In this document: positions 13,746 to 26,514 of the stretch, in pieces
How the letters are laid out: each line of letters starts with the position of its first letter
Numbering within the stretch: position 1 is the first letter of the stretch
Assembly: GCA_028554795.2 (NCBI GenBank)
Contig: CM068835.1
Location: 34,054,901-34,118,900 of the forward strand
Direction: 5' to 3'
Length of the DNA stretch: 64,000 nucleotides
From: Sinohyriopsis cumingii
Taxonomy: Eukaryota; Mollusca; Bivalvia; Unionida; Unionidae
Notes under the pieces: generated by a model
Database searches by the model: none
Told to the model about the DNA's origin: nothing
What the model saw: only the letters and a program-made list of their open reading frames with translations
Position numbers and translations under genes: made by a program

Positions 13746-15384
13746 AATCTGCGTAATTTGAAACACTTCCAATCCAAGTAATTTGAAATAACTCCAAACA
13801 GCACAACATACAACTTCCAGTGCAACAGCCCAGCTTCTACTGACAATAGACCTTCGTTCAGTTTGATAGAAAACAAAACACTTGTAGACTCTATCGTTGT
13901 TACAAACTGACAACGGAAAAGAGCACATAATCATTTCGAGATGTTCAACATTAAAATGACAGCCTGCATGGAATAGATATTAAATTTGGTAAGACGCTAG
14001 TGACGGTATTTGGGACTTGTTAATGCAAGAACTATTTATCCTCGTATTTCCGAATTTATTTTTTGAATATTTGCACGGGGAAAGTGATTTGATCTCCATC
14101 CACATTCTTGATTTGAATCTTATACATAATTTCTACAACAGCTACTTCATAGTAAGCCCCATTATCAAATAGTTGAGGTATTTTTTATTGTGAAACAACA
14201 TATGTTGTTGTGGAACAAAAATCCATAGAACTGTCATTGGGTAATCTTATATTGTTAATCGTTCGATGGTTCCGGTCTCCGAAGAATCAATGATTGTCAA
14301 AGAAGAATGATTCTACAAAAAAAGGTTTCAGAAGAGAGCTGTACTCTGATTGAATTTGTTCTGTTAACTCGCGCTGGCGATACTGCCGTTGTTGTTGTTG
14401 TTGTTGTTGTTGTTGCTATTGGTCTATTTCAAAGAAAATAATCAACATAACTGCTGAATAAAATAATCCAGTTAGTTATCGCCGTGATGCAACCTCAAAA
14501 CTTTCAAATAAGTACTCAGTTGGTTCAAACATTATAAGACTTGGCAGAAAAAAGACGATTCGATATTTAGGAAAACGGTCTCCTCATCACGCTCACAGTG
14601 AGTGTTGTTACTGAATAGAGGAATTCTGAGAAAGAGATGCTGCTGCAGTGTTCAACGGCTTGGTGATAATTTCTATTTCTGTTTATTTTAGAGAACTTTT
14701 GAAGAGGCAATGCAATAATCGAAACTGTATAGATATCCTTTCCAGCGAACTTCCACTTCTTGGAGTCGACGTTTCCTCACTTGAGTGTTTTACGTACGGG
14801 AATGATTTTGATACGAGTTGTCTTTCTTCATAGTCACTCGTTGTAACTGAGGGTGGAAGAATGGTCAGTCTAACACTAAGCTATTCATACCTTCTAAATT
14901 AAGGTTTTGTTTCACCAATGCGAACTAAATCGTCTTTGCTAAAAATGTTAGTACTTTTATTATGCCACCGACGTTCAGTAATCGCATTACTTTCACACGC
15001 TAGGTACACTAACATATTTGCATACTATCACACAAGACAATTACTTATAATGGAGGAATTTGGTCATTGTTTCACGTGGAAATCATTTGCGAAGTGTGTC
15101 AGTTCCATGAAGTCTAAAATGGTTTTCTCAAGGGTTTTGTATGTCTGTATAATCACAAAATACTTAACCTTAAAATATTAGTTTATTTGTCGGTATAATA
15201 AGCATGACCTCTAATATCCATCGCATATTTACAGATAGGCAGAAACGTATTTTTTTAACACGTACAAAGAATTCATGTGTCTTGCATAGCTTCCTTTCTC
15301 TGAATCTTGTTTGATGTATTTGGACGTCTATGAAGATTGTTTCTTAAGTTTTTATTGTTTTCAATATCAAACCCAAAATTTTAC
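13746..15384. other. No gene recognised; one (TTG)n tract
   Basis: A (TTG)n microsatellite of about nine units lies at 14,387-14,415. Short open frames (14,648-14,833 and 14,918-15,181) show no recognisable domain and no codon bias that I can judge. Confidence 0.5.
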
Positions 15385-15620
15385 ATTGACAAAAAGCAAA
15401 TTTTACCAAATAAAATTGAAAATGGTAATGCAAATCCAAAATGCAAATTCCAAGCAATAAACTGAAAGTAAAATCTTGTATAAGTCATATTTGAAAATAA
15501 AAAACTGCAGCAAAAGATAAGAAACAAATATTAGAAAATCGAAAGTGAAAATGAAAATTAAAAAGAAAAATTGAAAATGAAAAATTGAAAATCAAAAGTT
15601 GAAAATAAAAGTTTGAAACT
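15385..15620. repeat. A-rich degenerate TGAAAAT-type repeat
   Basis: The plus strand here is dominated by variants of tgaaaat and aaaattgaaaatg at irregular 7-12 bp spacing, with almost no C or T runs. It resembles a decayed low-complexity array just downstream (in minus orientation) of the LINE at 15,694-16,930, and may derive from that element's A-rich tail. Confidence 0.6.
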
Positions 15621-15693
15621 ATCACGATTTAAAAAAATAATTTAGACACATGTATACTGTACAGTAATCAAATAAACGAATTGAAGGGTAACC

Positions 15694-16930
15694 CTAAAAC
15701 TTGTGTGGAGCAAGATTTGTGATGTTGATCTGAAGTTGTATGTAGCAGGAGTCGTTGATAAAACGGTTTCTCTTATTTTTAAGCCTTTTTACAGTAAACA
15801 GCGCTAAATTAATCATCTGAATTTTACTAGTATCAGTGTGTATAAAGGACCGAACGTTTTCTAAATTTGCATTTTTATATACAAAGTTGGGTATTTTCTT
15901 CGTATTTTTCCATATAGCGGACAAGTAGTAATAAAAGCAGTAATAAAATGGAATTCATTTTCATTATTTACGTTACTAATTTGACACAATCTTTCTTCAT
16001 AGCAGATACCTTCATATCTTCTGGTATTACCTCTGGTTGGCGTGTTCCCCACTCTAAGCATAGTGGTTATACAACAAAATTCGTTACCCCCAACAATTCT
16101 ATATAGCTTTGACAAGTATATTGTACTCTCAATGACCTATAGATGTGCAGTCTTTCCATCGACTTAATCTCATCCTGCAACTTTTGCATAAATATATATT
16201 TCACAACTAGGGCCGAATAATCTAAGAAATATATTTTCATCATTTACTCCCCAAGTATAAAAATTCGTTTTATTCGAATGCATTTTAAGTTGACTTAGTC
16301 GCTCCAAGGATATATTTACACAATGACAAATGAGCTTGTTCAATATCATTGGCATCATAAAACCCCCAAACCTCAGCTCCATAATTAAGTATGGGAGCTA
16401 TCTCCGCATCAAGCAGACGAAGCAATCCAGTTACGGGTAATATGCCAAATTTTGAAAGACTTTGTTTCAATATACGCCCAGCCTTCAGCGCCTGCACGGA
16501 TGGTATTTTCTGGCGTATATATGAAGAAAATATGCATCCTGAGTACTTATAATGATTCAGTCTTTACCTCTGTATGGCCATAGTACCACATTTCGTAACT
16601 TCTCAAATAGCCACCTCATCGAAGTACAACAACTCTTGTTATTTTCATATTCACATTTTATTTCCACTTAAGGCAAAATGTATGCAACCTCTTGAGCATA
16701 TTTTGCAACTGTTGTGCATTGTCTTCAAAGAAAATTAAATCGCCGGCAAACAACACTGAAAATAGTTCTAAGGTTTATATAGATACGCCTTTGTTCCCTT
16801 CAGCTAAAAAGGGTTTCAAATTATTCATACATAAAAGGAAAGAGTAAAGGCGATAAAATACAACCTTAGGGCACGCCCAAGTGGCACATAAACACATTGG
16901 TAATACGACTGTTGAACAAAGCATGTGTTT
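15694..16930 (-). mobile_element. Non-LTR retrotransposon RT and C-terminal region, decayed
   Basis: On the minus strand, the frame near 16,880-16,850 reads GCILSPLLF, the RT palm motif after PQG. Near 16,755 it reads LFAGDLIFF, the YADD-box region with an altered third residue, followed by NAQQLQNMLKRLHTFCLKW. Then come the thumb-type words PILNYGAEVWGFYDANDIEQ (16,390-16,330), and finally a tail with YEERLCQISNVNNENEFHF and CPLYGKIRRKY. That tail is the Cys/His C-terminal region usual in this LINE group, and the end of the open part is at 15,694. At least four frame changes and several stops are needed, and the endonuclease is not seen. Clade assignment is uncertain. It differs from the CR1-like family elsewhere in this window. 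Confidence 0.85.
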
Positions 16931-16949
16931 GTACATCAATGTATGTTGC

Positions 16950-17215
16950 CTTAATTAAAAACTGAACACAACAATACAACTGATTATGCTCCGAATATTA
17001 AGGCAAGAATGAATAATCATTATATACACAAATTCATATACCCCTTTACCTGCCTTCGATCGCAATTAAAATTTCTTGAAAATACTCTGTCAACTTAATA
17101 GGAAATTTCCTTTCTCCTGGCTTCTTAGGTCAGAATGTAATTTTAAAGGAAACTGAAGTAAATATGTTTAACATTTCTAATAATCTGAATATTTAATCTG
17201 TACAATTATAGAAAT
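16950..17215. repeat. Direct repeat, copy 1 of a pair
   Basis: Aligns with 18,880-19,155. Shared words include aataatcattata, aaatactctgtca, cttaatagga and actgaagyaaatatgttta. The pair brackets the Gmr1-like fragment at 17.5-18.8 kb about 1.9 kb apart. The ends do not show the TG...CA termini expected of LTRs. Confidence 0.7.
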
Positions 17216-17219
17216 ATTA

Positions 17220-17384
<165 letters not shown>

Positions 17385-17521
17385 CTTATAATCATGAAAC
17401 GGGGGTAAAATACACGTAACAATCTAATGCAAACAGTACTTATACGATATAGATTTCTTGTAACTACTAGTCACACAGAAATATGATTAATGATTCTATT
17501 CGAAATCTTATGAATGATCAC

Positions 17522-18800
17522 ATTTCCCCTTGATGTGCTTGATGTCAATATTGTATTCCTGCAATTTCAAACCTTAACAATCTCTTATTTGTGGTTTTCA
17601 TCTTGCCAAGGACATTAATGGGACTGTGATCACTATTTGCAATAATCAGAGAAGGAGCTGAAAGCAATATGACCGAATCATATTTTATAAAGTGCAATGA
17701 AATTTTTCAAAAGCCTCATGACTTTCAGGGTGATGGGCAGAACATTTAAATTGTTGAATGCCTAATTTATGCCTAACTTGCTGGAAAATTCAAGTCATAA
17801 AACACCACCCCTGATCAGATTGGACAGATTTGGGAAGGCCATATTTTGGTAAAAGAAAAACTAAACCTTATCAAGCTCTTAACATGGTTTTGATATCCCT
17901 TTGCAAATTGTGGGGACTCGCACATTATATAGTAAGCAAGTATTGGTTGCCTGACTAGGTTTTTAAGGTAAGGGGCCGACAAAGTCTACCATTATTCTGC
18001 AAAATGGTTCGTCAAATGAAGGAATAGAATAAAGAGAATTTGTAGTAAAGTCGGGATAAAAACCTCTTGATTTAATCCATACGAGGAGCAATAATGATAT
18101 CATCAAAATAAGCCAAATAAATGTGGCAGCTAAATGAATAATTTCTTGATCAACATCATTCTCAACGGCTTTCATTACCATAGCTGTAGTAACTGAACAT
18201 GCTGGGTATTAATCTGAGATTTATTTTTCAATAGGATTGTCTTTCTGATCAAAACAAGGCTTGTCCGTTACAATCGCACGATCCCCACCCATATCTTTAG
18301 CTAGTCATTATCTATTATAAATGAATACTCTTGATGGATATAAACGTCACTACTCTGAATGTCACCTGTCCTGAGACTAGGTCTGATAACAATCTTACGC
18401 AATGGAGATGAACATTAACGAAACCGCACTCTTCTCTTTGAATAAACACTTTTATTTGAAGATGTCTTCTCAGAAAAAAGCAAAGAACCCGGTAATATAA
18501 TACTATGACAATCTCTTGTGCCCTATAAAAGTTTAATAAGGATATAATTGGCAGAGTTACCAATAAATGATAGTGAATATTTCGACGTGAATGGTATATA
18601 ATGCTCAATACTAAAGTCAGACTGGGGTTTCTTTGTCCCAACAAATGTTTTCAACACATGACCATGATCTTGATCTCTTACAAATAAGAGTATTTGGAAT
18701 AGCTCAGTGTTGAGTCTTTTGCTTATTTTTCAAACTGGCGTATCAGAAATAACGTGCCATTTCTTATTGCAATAGGTGCACGTAGGAAGGGATATTAATG
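17522..18800 (-). mobile_element. Gmr1-type gypsy retrotransposon fragment (zinc knuckle - protease region - integrase - RNase H)
   Basis: Minus strand, in order of translation. A CCHC-type knuckle CTYCNKKWHVISD (about 18,780-18,740; last Cys lost). Then the region holding a retroviral-type protease in related elements, with GFVNVHLHCVRLLSDLVSG (about 18,435-18,380). Then the integrase core entry PFCRIMVDFVGPLP (18,005-17,965) with frameshifted integrase continuing to about 17,690. Then the C-terminal end of RNase H (INVLGKMKTTNKRLLRF, then after a one-base shift LQEYNIDIKHIKGK, 17,620-17,525). No RT lies between integrase and RNase H, so RT was deleted or had decayed. What is diagnostic is that integrase precedes RNase H, opposite to ordinary gypsy elements and as in Gmr1-like elements. 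Numerous stops make it inactive. Confidence 0.85.
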
Positions 18801-18879
18801 TCTTCTCAGGCTTGTTTTAGTCCAAAAATATTATTGAACACGTGGTTATTCCAGTGAATCATACTTTGAATAAATTAAT

Positions 18880-19155
18880 CAACCCAAATTTAAAACCGAG
18901 CACAACAAAAACATTGATTGTGCTTTGAACATTAAAGCAAAAATCAATAATCATTATAGTAACAAGTTTATATAGCCTTGTATCTGACCATGATTGCAAT
19001 TACCATTTTCTGGAAATACTCTGTCACCTTAATAGGACAATTCCTTTCTGGAAGCTTCTAAGTTCAGAATCAAGAAGATATATTCAACACAAACTGAAGC
19101 AAATATGTTTACAACTAATAATGATCTGAATATTCGATCTATACTCATAGAGACA
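18880..19155. repeat. Direct repeat, copy 2 of the pair with 16,950-17,215
   Basis: See the entry for copy 1. Divergence between the two is moderate. A 26-bp local duplication (aatatatatatataggtata...) follows at about 19,231-19,285. Confidence 0.7.
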
Positions 19156-20149
19156 TATTAGCTATGTATTGTGTCTTAACAATATACATGTCACTGAACA
19201 TGTGCGCCATTACCTTGATTTTGGACAAATGTAATATATATATATAGGTATATTAGATAATATATATATATAGGTATATTAGATAATTACAATAACATTT
19301 TAAACAAATATATATAAGCCAATAATTTTCAAGATGCATGTTTTGCTCGTCAATTTAACTATCTTTGTAATTCTTGAAAGTTTAAATTGCATGGTATTTT
19401 ATGACAAAGTAACTCTAGAACGCAAAAATAAACATGCACAACTATTGTATTGCATCGCAAATTGACAAGAGGCCTGACGTGCATAAAGTTGGTCTATATC
19501 TGAAAATTATGTAAGTACAAAAGAATCGTGGGCAAACGTAAAACGATTTGAAAAATAAAGATATTATAAGATAATGTATCGATACTTCTGTAAAAGTCAC
19601 GTAATGTACTGGCTAGACTGATATTTCTTATCAATGTTACATGGCGTCTAGGTTTGACTGCGTTGTAGTTTCACATAATGATTAGCTGGTTCGACAACTA
19701 CATTTACTGATGGGCTCTTTCATGGTTTTTTTATCATCGAGTGGCTGCATTGAAAAAAGATACAGACTTAGGACGTGTGAATAAAAATATACATCAAGCC
19801 TTGAAGAAATGAGCAAAAGTAGATGATATGGATTTATTCACATTTATTTTGTATATGTATGTATATATAGGTAGGTTCTTTAAAATCCATTCTCTTCGAA
19901 TGACAAATTGAAGTAAACTTTCGTACATGAAACACATGTTAAACTAAAACTAGATGTATTGTACTGGTAGAAAATATAACGATTTATGACTCTTACGTCT
20001 TCAATGTTTTGACCAAAGGATAAAAGAGACGATATAGAAGTTTCATTTACGTTGTCAATTTTTATACTTATATATATGTTCTTTGCGTTGCATCCCTGTT
20101 GATCGACAAACCAAAATTAACACTTTGTAAAAGAAGGTATGTAGTGGTT

Positions 20150-20464
20150 GTTGTGATTTGGAATTTTAACGTAGCTTTAAAACAAATTCAGGCATATCAC
20201 TACGATGTCTGCAGTGTGGCAGTTTAAAGTGATGTCTAGCACTGGGGTATCATGTCGCAGCCATGTAGCATGATATTCCATCAAGTCACATTATCCTGAC
20301 ACTAGGCCGACCAGTCTTAACACTAACCTCTTAATGCTGAGCGCCAAGCGAGGCAGCTGTTAGCACTATTTTTGTAAGTCTTTGGTTTGACTCGGCCGGG
20401 GATCGAACTCACGACCTCCCGCATCCAAGGCAGACGTTCTATCCACTAGGCCACCGGAGCGGTT
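20150..20464 (-). mobile_element. tRNA-derived SINE, family 1
   Basis: Read on the minus strand from 20,464. A pol III box A-like segment (GGTGGCCTAGTGGATAG) is followed by a box B-like segment (GAGTTCGATCC), then a body and the 3' end aaagctacgttaaaattcc. The body matches the plus-strand copy at 42,302-42,625 almost end to end (gacttacaaaa, agctgcctcgctt, ggttagtgttaagactggtcgg, gtgctagacatcact). Possible imperfect target duplications flank it (ttgtaaaagaa / ttgtactagaa). Confidence 0.9.
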
Positions 20465-20834
20465 GTACTAGAAAGACATGCCATCCTTTCATAAGCACAT
20501 TATCAATCTGATCATGTATGTCACCCCAAGTCATCCAGGCCAATGACATTTGTTAGGAATAGAAAAGACATACACTCTAATGTTGAGAAATTACATCATG
20601 GTTGCAAATTATGAGCATGATGAATGAGAATAGATCATTTCAAATGATAGATTGTAATCAACTCAAGGTGGCATGTGCGTCTATTTACCATTTTTAATAT
20701 ATTTTATATGGACGCATTCTAAATAAATTATAGGTAAGACCATTGCATTCAAATATTAAAACTTACAAAAGACAATGTATTCTTTTGTGCCGAATAGAAT
20801 ATAGCATTTCAGTGATTTTATCTAACGTCCTAAG

Positions 20835-20835
<1 letters not shown>

Positions 20836-20882
<47 letters not shown>

Positions 20883-20928
20883 TTACTTACATACATACTT
20901 ACATGCATACATACATACATACATACTT
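20836..20928. repeat. (ACAT)n microsatellite
   Basis: Tetranucleotide array with a few variant units (ttac, tgca). Confidence 0.98.
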
Positions 20929-20940
20929 CCTAAGACATAA

Positions 20941-22640
20941 CACAATTTATCATCACAAGCAAAGGTAAATACATCACATGAATATAAATATTGGGCAACA
21001 CCAAATAAATTATGTTCATACAATGTTAAGATTACATTATGGACATAGTCTTTCTTCATATCTCAATTTCTCAATACGTCATGCATTTTCCTTAGCATCC
21101 CCAATTCCCACCTCCAACCCCCGTCAATTTACAGAATATGTTCCTAAATATATACGTGATTAAGCAAAGAATATATCTTCAACACTTATATATGGTTTTG
21201 ATCTCTTATATGCTCACAATATGTCTAACCAAATTACATCTGCATAGAATTCTGCGTATACATATTTTCACATATTGTTTTTAGCGTATTCATAAAGTCA
21301 CCTTATTCAACTCTCTTTGGGTATACTGGTTGTAACACATGAATAGGGTGTTGGAATATTTGGAAAAATATGATTTTACTTTAGTACATTTAATTGAATC
21401 AACATGATTTTATGAGGCGGAAAAGGTGGAAGAATACAATAATAGTCATAGCGCTCGTCGTAAACAGCATAGTCATTATCATTTTATCATCATACTTCTT
21501 TATATGCTCAACATAGTGACTCATGTATCGTGTAAATCAGCAACACTTACCCTTGTAGTAGTATTAATGTGAACATCACACAAGTCAGAAACGCTTTAGA
21601 CCGTTACCAGTTCAATCCAAAAGTGTAGAAATCGCACGGTTTGCCAGTGAAAATATTAATTTAATCGCAATCATAATTTTCCATTATTTGCTCAGAAAAT
21701 AAGAAAGGTGCTTAGAGTTTAAATACTCATCAGAGGCTAAAAGGATAAAAGACAAGTTACTATCAGTATTTTAATGTAGAAAATACGATGTTTAGACTAA
21801 TATCATGTAATCAATGCATTAACATTTTTCTCTTCCTTTATTTCATTCCACCACGTCATCCTACCCTTAATCTTTATCGTCTCTCGCAATGTTTATACTA
21901 CTTTGCTTCTTAGCTTATTCTTCTGAACACATTAGAAACTCTAACGTAATGGTACCTATTCATAAACATACTATATAAGTGAAATTCACCACAGTCAAGA
22001 CGGCTTCCATACGACTGAATTTTTATGCTATTTCGTAGTCTAATTTGTAGAAATGTTTGTCTATGGATGGAATTGCTAGATTGTTGGCATAATATCATTC
22101 GACGAGCCCACTGATTGGGTTTGATTGGTCACGTACTAATGTGTACCGTTTTTACAAGAAATGGCCTCAAATATGGGCGACAACAAGCAAATAAAGCTTT
22201 ATTTCTCATCAAAACCAGCTACATATCTATCCCACACACTGTGAATAGTATCATCAGAGAAGTGTCGAAGAAGAAGCAATAAAATAAATTTTCCTAACAC
22301 AATCTTTTCTGAAACACTTGTCAAAAAATACCTATCAAAAAGAACCTTACAAAAAACCGAAACCTGATAACACATCCAAGCTAAACATACATCTAGCTAC
22401 AAGATTTAATAAGGTCCTCCAACCAGTGCTTCAGGAGAAGAGATCACAGCTGTCACGGAATTGTATAAATCCTTTTATTTATTACATACATATATTCGGG
22501 TTTATTCTTTTGTGTACGACGATACCCGAGGGTGATTTATGGATATTGTACAATATTTCGAAATAGTTCGGTTCATCCTATGCCGCACATGCGAGGTGCT
22601 TTCAAGGGGAAAACCGAACGCTTCCAGCGCAAAGACAATA
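20941..22640. other. No gene recognised
   Basis: AT-rich with only short unrecognised frames. The frame at 22,318-22,566 may be upstream debris of the LINE that follows, but carries no identifiable motif. Confidence 0.45.
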
Positions 22641-22699
22641 TATGACAACTTCGCCTGTGTATAAATACCTCACCGTAAGATCAAATCTTCACATTACGA

Positions 22700-23394
22700 A
22701 ACTTTCCGTCAGTGAGTGGTCTACCTTAATGACTTGTTTAAATATTTGAATAATACACCCCAACTACCATGGGAGGCAATAGATATATATAAACATTTGG
22801 ATATATATGTCGCTTCAATGATTCAATATATAAAATCAATTTATTAACTAAACTACTAAAACCGCCTGGAAGATGTACAAGAATAACTGAACTACTATAC
22901 AAATATAGAGATAATCAAAATATATGGGATAGAAAAGGATATATAGAAAACTCTAAACGATATAGTCTGTCAAGACAAACAATTAATAGAACTAAAATGC
23001 CCAAACCTAAATTGGACATTAATATGGAAAAACTTTGCAGGAATAAAATCACCCTCTATACAAGGTAGATTATTTGTTATACCTACACGAAAGCTGGATG
23101 ACAGGTGAGACTGCTTTTGATAGAGATATAATAAATGCGGCACCACAATGTAGACTATGTAAAAAGCATATAGATTCAAAAGGACACCTGATACTACGAT
23201 GTCCTAAAAATTATGCAGAAAGACAACTTTTAAAAAATAAAATCACAACTAAATATGGACTAGTAAATGATTCAAAATTTTTACTTGCAAATAACATCAA
23301 CAACAAGAAAATATATAACGAATTAATACTATATATCAACTCCATTATTAAAGCGAGACGGGAAGATGTAAAACCTCAGAAATTATCATTTTAA
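22700..23394 (+). mobile_element. Non-LTR retrotransposon C-terminal fragment with Cys/His motif
   Basis: Several short plus-strand frames form one decayed coding stretch: ELLYKYRDNQNIWDRKGYIE (about 22,885), LNWTLIWKNFAGIKSPSIQG (about 23,007), then an open frame to the stop at 23,394. That last frame holds FDRDIINAAPQCRLCKKHID and SKGHLILRCPKN, giving the C-x2-C...H-x4-C spacing of the C-terminal domain of many L1/Tx1-type LINEs. The terminal frame is intact; upstream parts need two or more frameshifts. A G-rich stretch at 23,430-23,450 and an A-rich tract at about 23,625-23,637 may mark the 3' UTR. Confidence 0.65.
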
Positions 23395-24276
23395 CTTAAT
23401 ATTAATATCTGAATTTTTTATATATTATTTTTTTTGGGGGGAGGGGGCACACCTAAGGAAATCCTTGTACGACAGTATATACTATTATATACCTACTTAT
23501 TCATCTTTCTAACACAACAAAATAACAATATAAATAACACATTCAACACCTTCTCACACACATATATACCTTCTATCTTCCAACCTAGTACCTACACAAT
23601 AATGCTTCTAAAAACTCCAACAAAGTAAAAAAAAGAACAACTTGAATGGAATTTGACCATATAAGCCAGTCCGTACAAAAACACAAAGGGAAAAAAACAT
23701 ACAAACAATATAGCAATAAATACATAGCACACACTGGACACCATTGATCCATTGGCCTGGATCACTTGTATAATTAACTCCAAAAACCAGCCTGGGTTGA
23801 GCAGAAATGATACACTAGTTAGGCAGGTGTCGAAACCCTAGATCAAAATCTTTCAAAATGAAATTTCTAAAATAAATAAAACAAACATACACACTATGGA
23901 GGGAAAAACAAATAAACATAAAAAGCTTTTAACTTTCGGAATTAATTCTGAGACGGACTACACCAATAAAACCCTTAAGGACTTGCACATCTTCAGCTGT
24001 AGAGGTATGTGAATTATTAATTTATTGTGTATCAGCTATAACTATTATACTACAACGTTTATTTTTATATGTTTGCTATGTAGCTTCGGCTTATGTAGTG
24101 TAATGAAAATATTTTTTATTCCGGTTTGTGACTGAGCAGGGGATTTATATTAGCAATATAAAACAAAGTTGCATCTTTAAATAAACCTTTAGTACCGTAG
24201 GATTCTTCTCGGGCACGGTTAGGTTTACTTCTGAACGTGTTTGTTGTTTTGGGATTATAGTGCCGATAATGTAATT
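23395..24276. other. No gene recognised; possible LINE 3' UTR at the left
   Basis: Contains a T8G6AG5-like stretch at 23,424-23,448 and A-rich runs, but no coding region that I can support. Confidence 0.45.
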
Positions 24277-24343
24277 TGTATATGTATATGTATGTATATG
24301 TATATATATCTTTGTATATGTATGTGTATATATATATATGTGT

Positions 24344-24385
<42 letters not shown>

Positions 24386-24402
24386 TGTTGTTGTTGTTGT
24401 TG
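24277..24402. repeat. Compound (TATG)n(TG)n(TTG)n microsatellite
   Basis: TATG/TATA units, then a TG tract (about 24,338-24,378), then TTG units that form the 3' tail of the adjoining SINE. Confidence 0.95.
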
Positions 24403-24644
24403 TAGGGTTTAACGCCATTTTTCAGCACATGATAGGCTATACATGGCGGCCAGTATTAGTGGTGGAGGAAGAACCCGGGAAAACCCTTGAAAGAACCACC
24501 CACCCACGAGAAGCTACTGGCAAGCTTTCTCACATACCCACATTAGCCGAATCCGAGAACTCGAACCCACGCAGACAGAGGTGAGAGAGATGGCAGTGAT
24601 CCGTAACGGATAGCGCTTTAGACCATTCGGCCACTCGGGGCCCC
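24384..24644 (-). mobile_element. tRNA-derived SINE, family 2 (Leu/Ser-like head), with (CAA)n tail
   Basis: On the minus strand it begins at 24,644 with gccccgagtggccgaatgg, a box A-like segment of a long-arm (Leu/Ser) tRNA, then cagcg-type loop sequence and a box B-like GGGTTCGAGTTC. The body holds cgtgggtgggtggttc and gggttttcccgggttc, a conserved body seen in SINEs of bivalves and gastropods. The 3' end is ggcgttaaaccctacaacaacaac. It sits exactly between two microsatellites. It is a different family from the SINEs at 20.2 and 42.3 kb. Confidence 0.9.
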
Positions 24645-24645
24645 A

Positions 24646-24996
<351 letters not shown>

Positions 24997-25059
24997 ATTA
25001 CGTTTTATCATTAATGCCCGTGTTATGCATAGTACACGGTGTTACATGTATTTTCAGAT

Positions 25060-25480
25060 GGCCCGAGTCATCACAGAATAACCCGAGTGCTCCAAGTGGT
25101 CGGACTAACCAGAGTGACCGGAGCGATCCGAGTTATCGGAATGATCGGAGTCGAAGTGGTGCCAGCTGCAGAGCTAACCATAAGAGTCGACCATAGTAGC
25201 TGTGAAGCTGAACCATAGCAGCTGAAGAGCTGAATAAACGGTGTTGCTGGTTGAGTAGCAGGAGATCGGGCGTTGCTGACCGAGATTGGTGGGCGCTGAT
25301 TGCTTGATTGACAAACCTGGAATACTGACGGCTTGATTTGCCAGTGTGACTGGGAGCCGCGTGTGCTGGTGACGGAGTGTGTAACTCCATACATGTAGTC
25401 ATGTATCCGTGGGCAAATTTTGGCGTTTGTAAAACCCAGTGTGTTTTGGGACTGTAAAGATAATTTGCATATCTGTCCCA
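25060..25480. repeat. GC-richer island with degenerate 9-bp and about 22-bp repeats
   Basis: Between about 25,100 and 25,155 the plus strand runs in 9-bp steps: cagagtgac, cggagcgat, ccgagttat, cggaatgat, cggagtcga. One plus frame therefore reads Asp/Asn-Arg-Ser triplets. Immediately after, accatagtagctg and accatagcagctg recur with agctgaa at about 22-bp spacing (25,180-25,235). Base composition is clearly higher in GC than the flanks. One minus-strand frame stays open for 136 codons through this tract, but it reflects the repeat and matches nothing I know. It may be the end of an LTR-type element or a minisatellite. Confidence 0.6.
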
Positions 25481-26510
25481 TTTGTCTACATTATTTCAAA
25501 ATTTAAGTGAATATATTTTACTATATGAGTAAAATACATTTTTGTTTTACTCTTTGAGTGAATCACATCAATCTTTTCGTTGTGAAATCCTGTGAATTAT
25601 TCACCCTTTGTCCTTGTACTGTGCAAGGTTATTTATTTATATTTTCATTATTAAGTCCGTGCGTTTTATGTTAATTGATCCAATATTTGGATCTTATACA
25701 CGCACATATTAATCATAATTAATTGCTCATTCAAATGTTCTGTTGTAAATCTAAAATCCCACCCGGTTATCTTTTTACAATTTAAATTATCAAAATATCC
25801 CTCTTCTACCAACTTTCTTAAAATGGACTAGAGAAAAAAGTTAAACCGTCTTCTGCATCTACACAACATAAAATCTGGATATCAAATTCTCATTAAAACT
25901 CTTAAGCTGTGTTGGAGAAGAAACAATGACAAATGGAAACAACTACGTGCGGCGGCATCTACAATATCTCAGGTCTTTGCAAAGGTACGGATATAATTAT
26001 GAAGAATAATATAAATTATATTCAGTAAACTCTCGATAGCTCGAAACATCAAAGTACATTATTAATACATGTATATAACTGGCACTACGAGTCCACGAAT
26101 TTAAACGTCGCTACCAACATCTTAACAGGTTTTAACAAACTTTATGAGCCATAGAGATTGTTTGAGTCAACCGTGTCAGAGGTTAAAAAATGGTACCATA
26201 CCCAGTATCTGAAGCATTTCCTAAACAGAAAGACCTATACACAAAAGAGTGCACGAGGTTCCTATATCTTACTACATTTTCAGTCTAAGTTGTTCTCGAC
26301 AAGCCAGTCGGAACATACCTATATCCAAATGTTACTACCATTAGCCTTTAAGTTAAGTGTAGACGTCATATATCTCATCTGTCAAAACCAAATCAGACTT
26401 AAATTTTAGTCAATCAAAAGTTCTGTCAGGACCTGAAGTGGGCCTTTTCATGAAATAGCATAAGAAAATTACAATCCACAGAGAAATGCCTATTAGCCTA
26501 CTACTTTCGA
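25481..26510. other. No gene recognised
   Basis: AT-rich. The open frame at 26,158-26,409 has no recognisable domain. Confidence 0.5.
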
Positions 26511-26514
26511 GTAC

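Larger units (their letters stand above)
19330..20940. repeat. Dispersed duplication, copy 1 (pairs with 26,515-27,260)
   Basis: Two blocks here align in the same order with 26,515-26,850 and 26,995-27,260. The first (19,340-19,650) shares gtcaatttaact, catcgcaaatt and gctagactgatatttctta. The second (20,705-20,930) shares ggacgcattct and leads into an (ACAT)n array in both copies. About 1 kb extra lies between the blocks here and includes the SINE at 20,150-20,464. This may be an unclassified transposon ending in a tetranucleotide array, or a segmental duplication. Confidence 0.65.

Noticed and set aside
20150..20464. tRNA gene
   Set aside because: Box A and box B are present, but no intact acceptor stem or anticodon arm; the roughly 315-bp repeated body shows a SINE. 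The same holds for 24,384-24,644 and 42,302-42,625.
25071..25481. 136-codon minus-strand open frame
   Set aside because: Spans the degenerate 9-bp and 22-bp repeats of the GC-richer island; no recognisable domain, composition dictated by the repeat.
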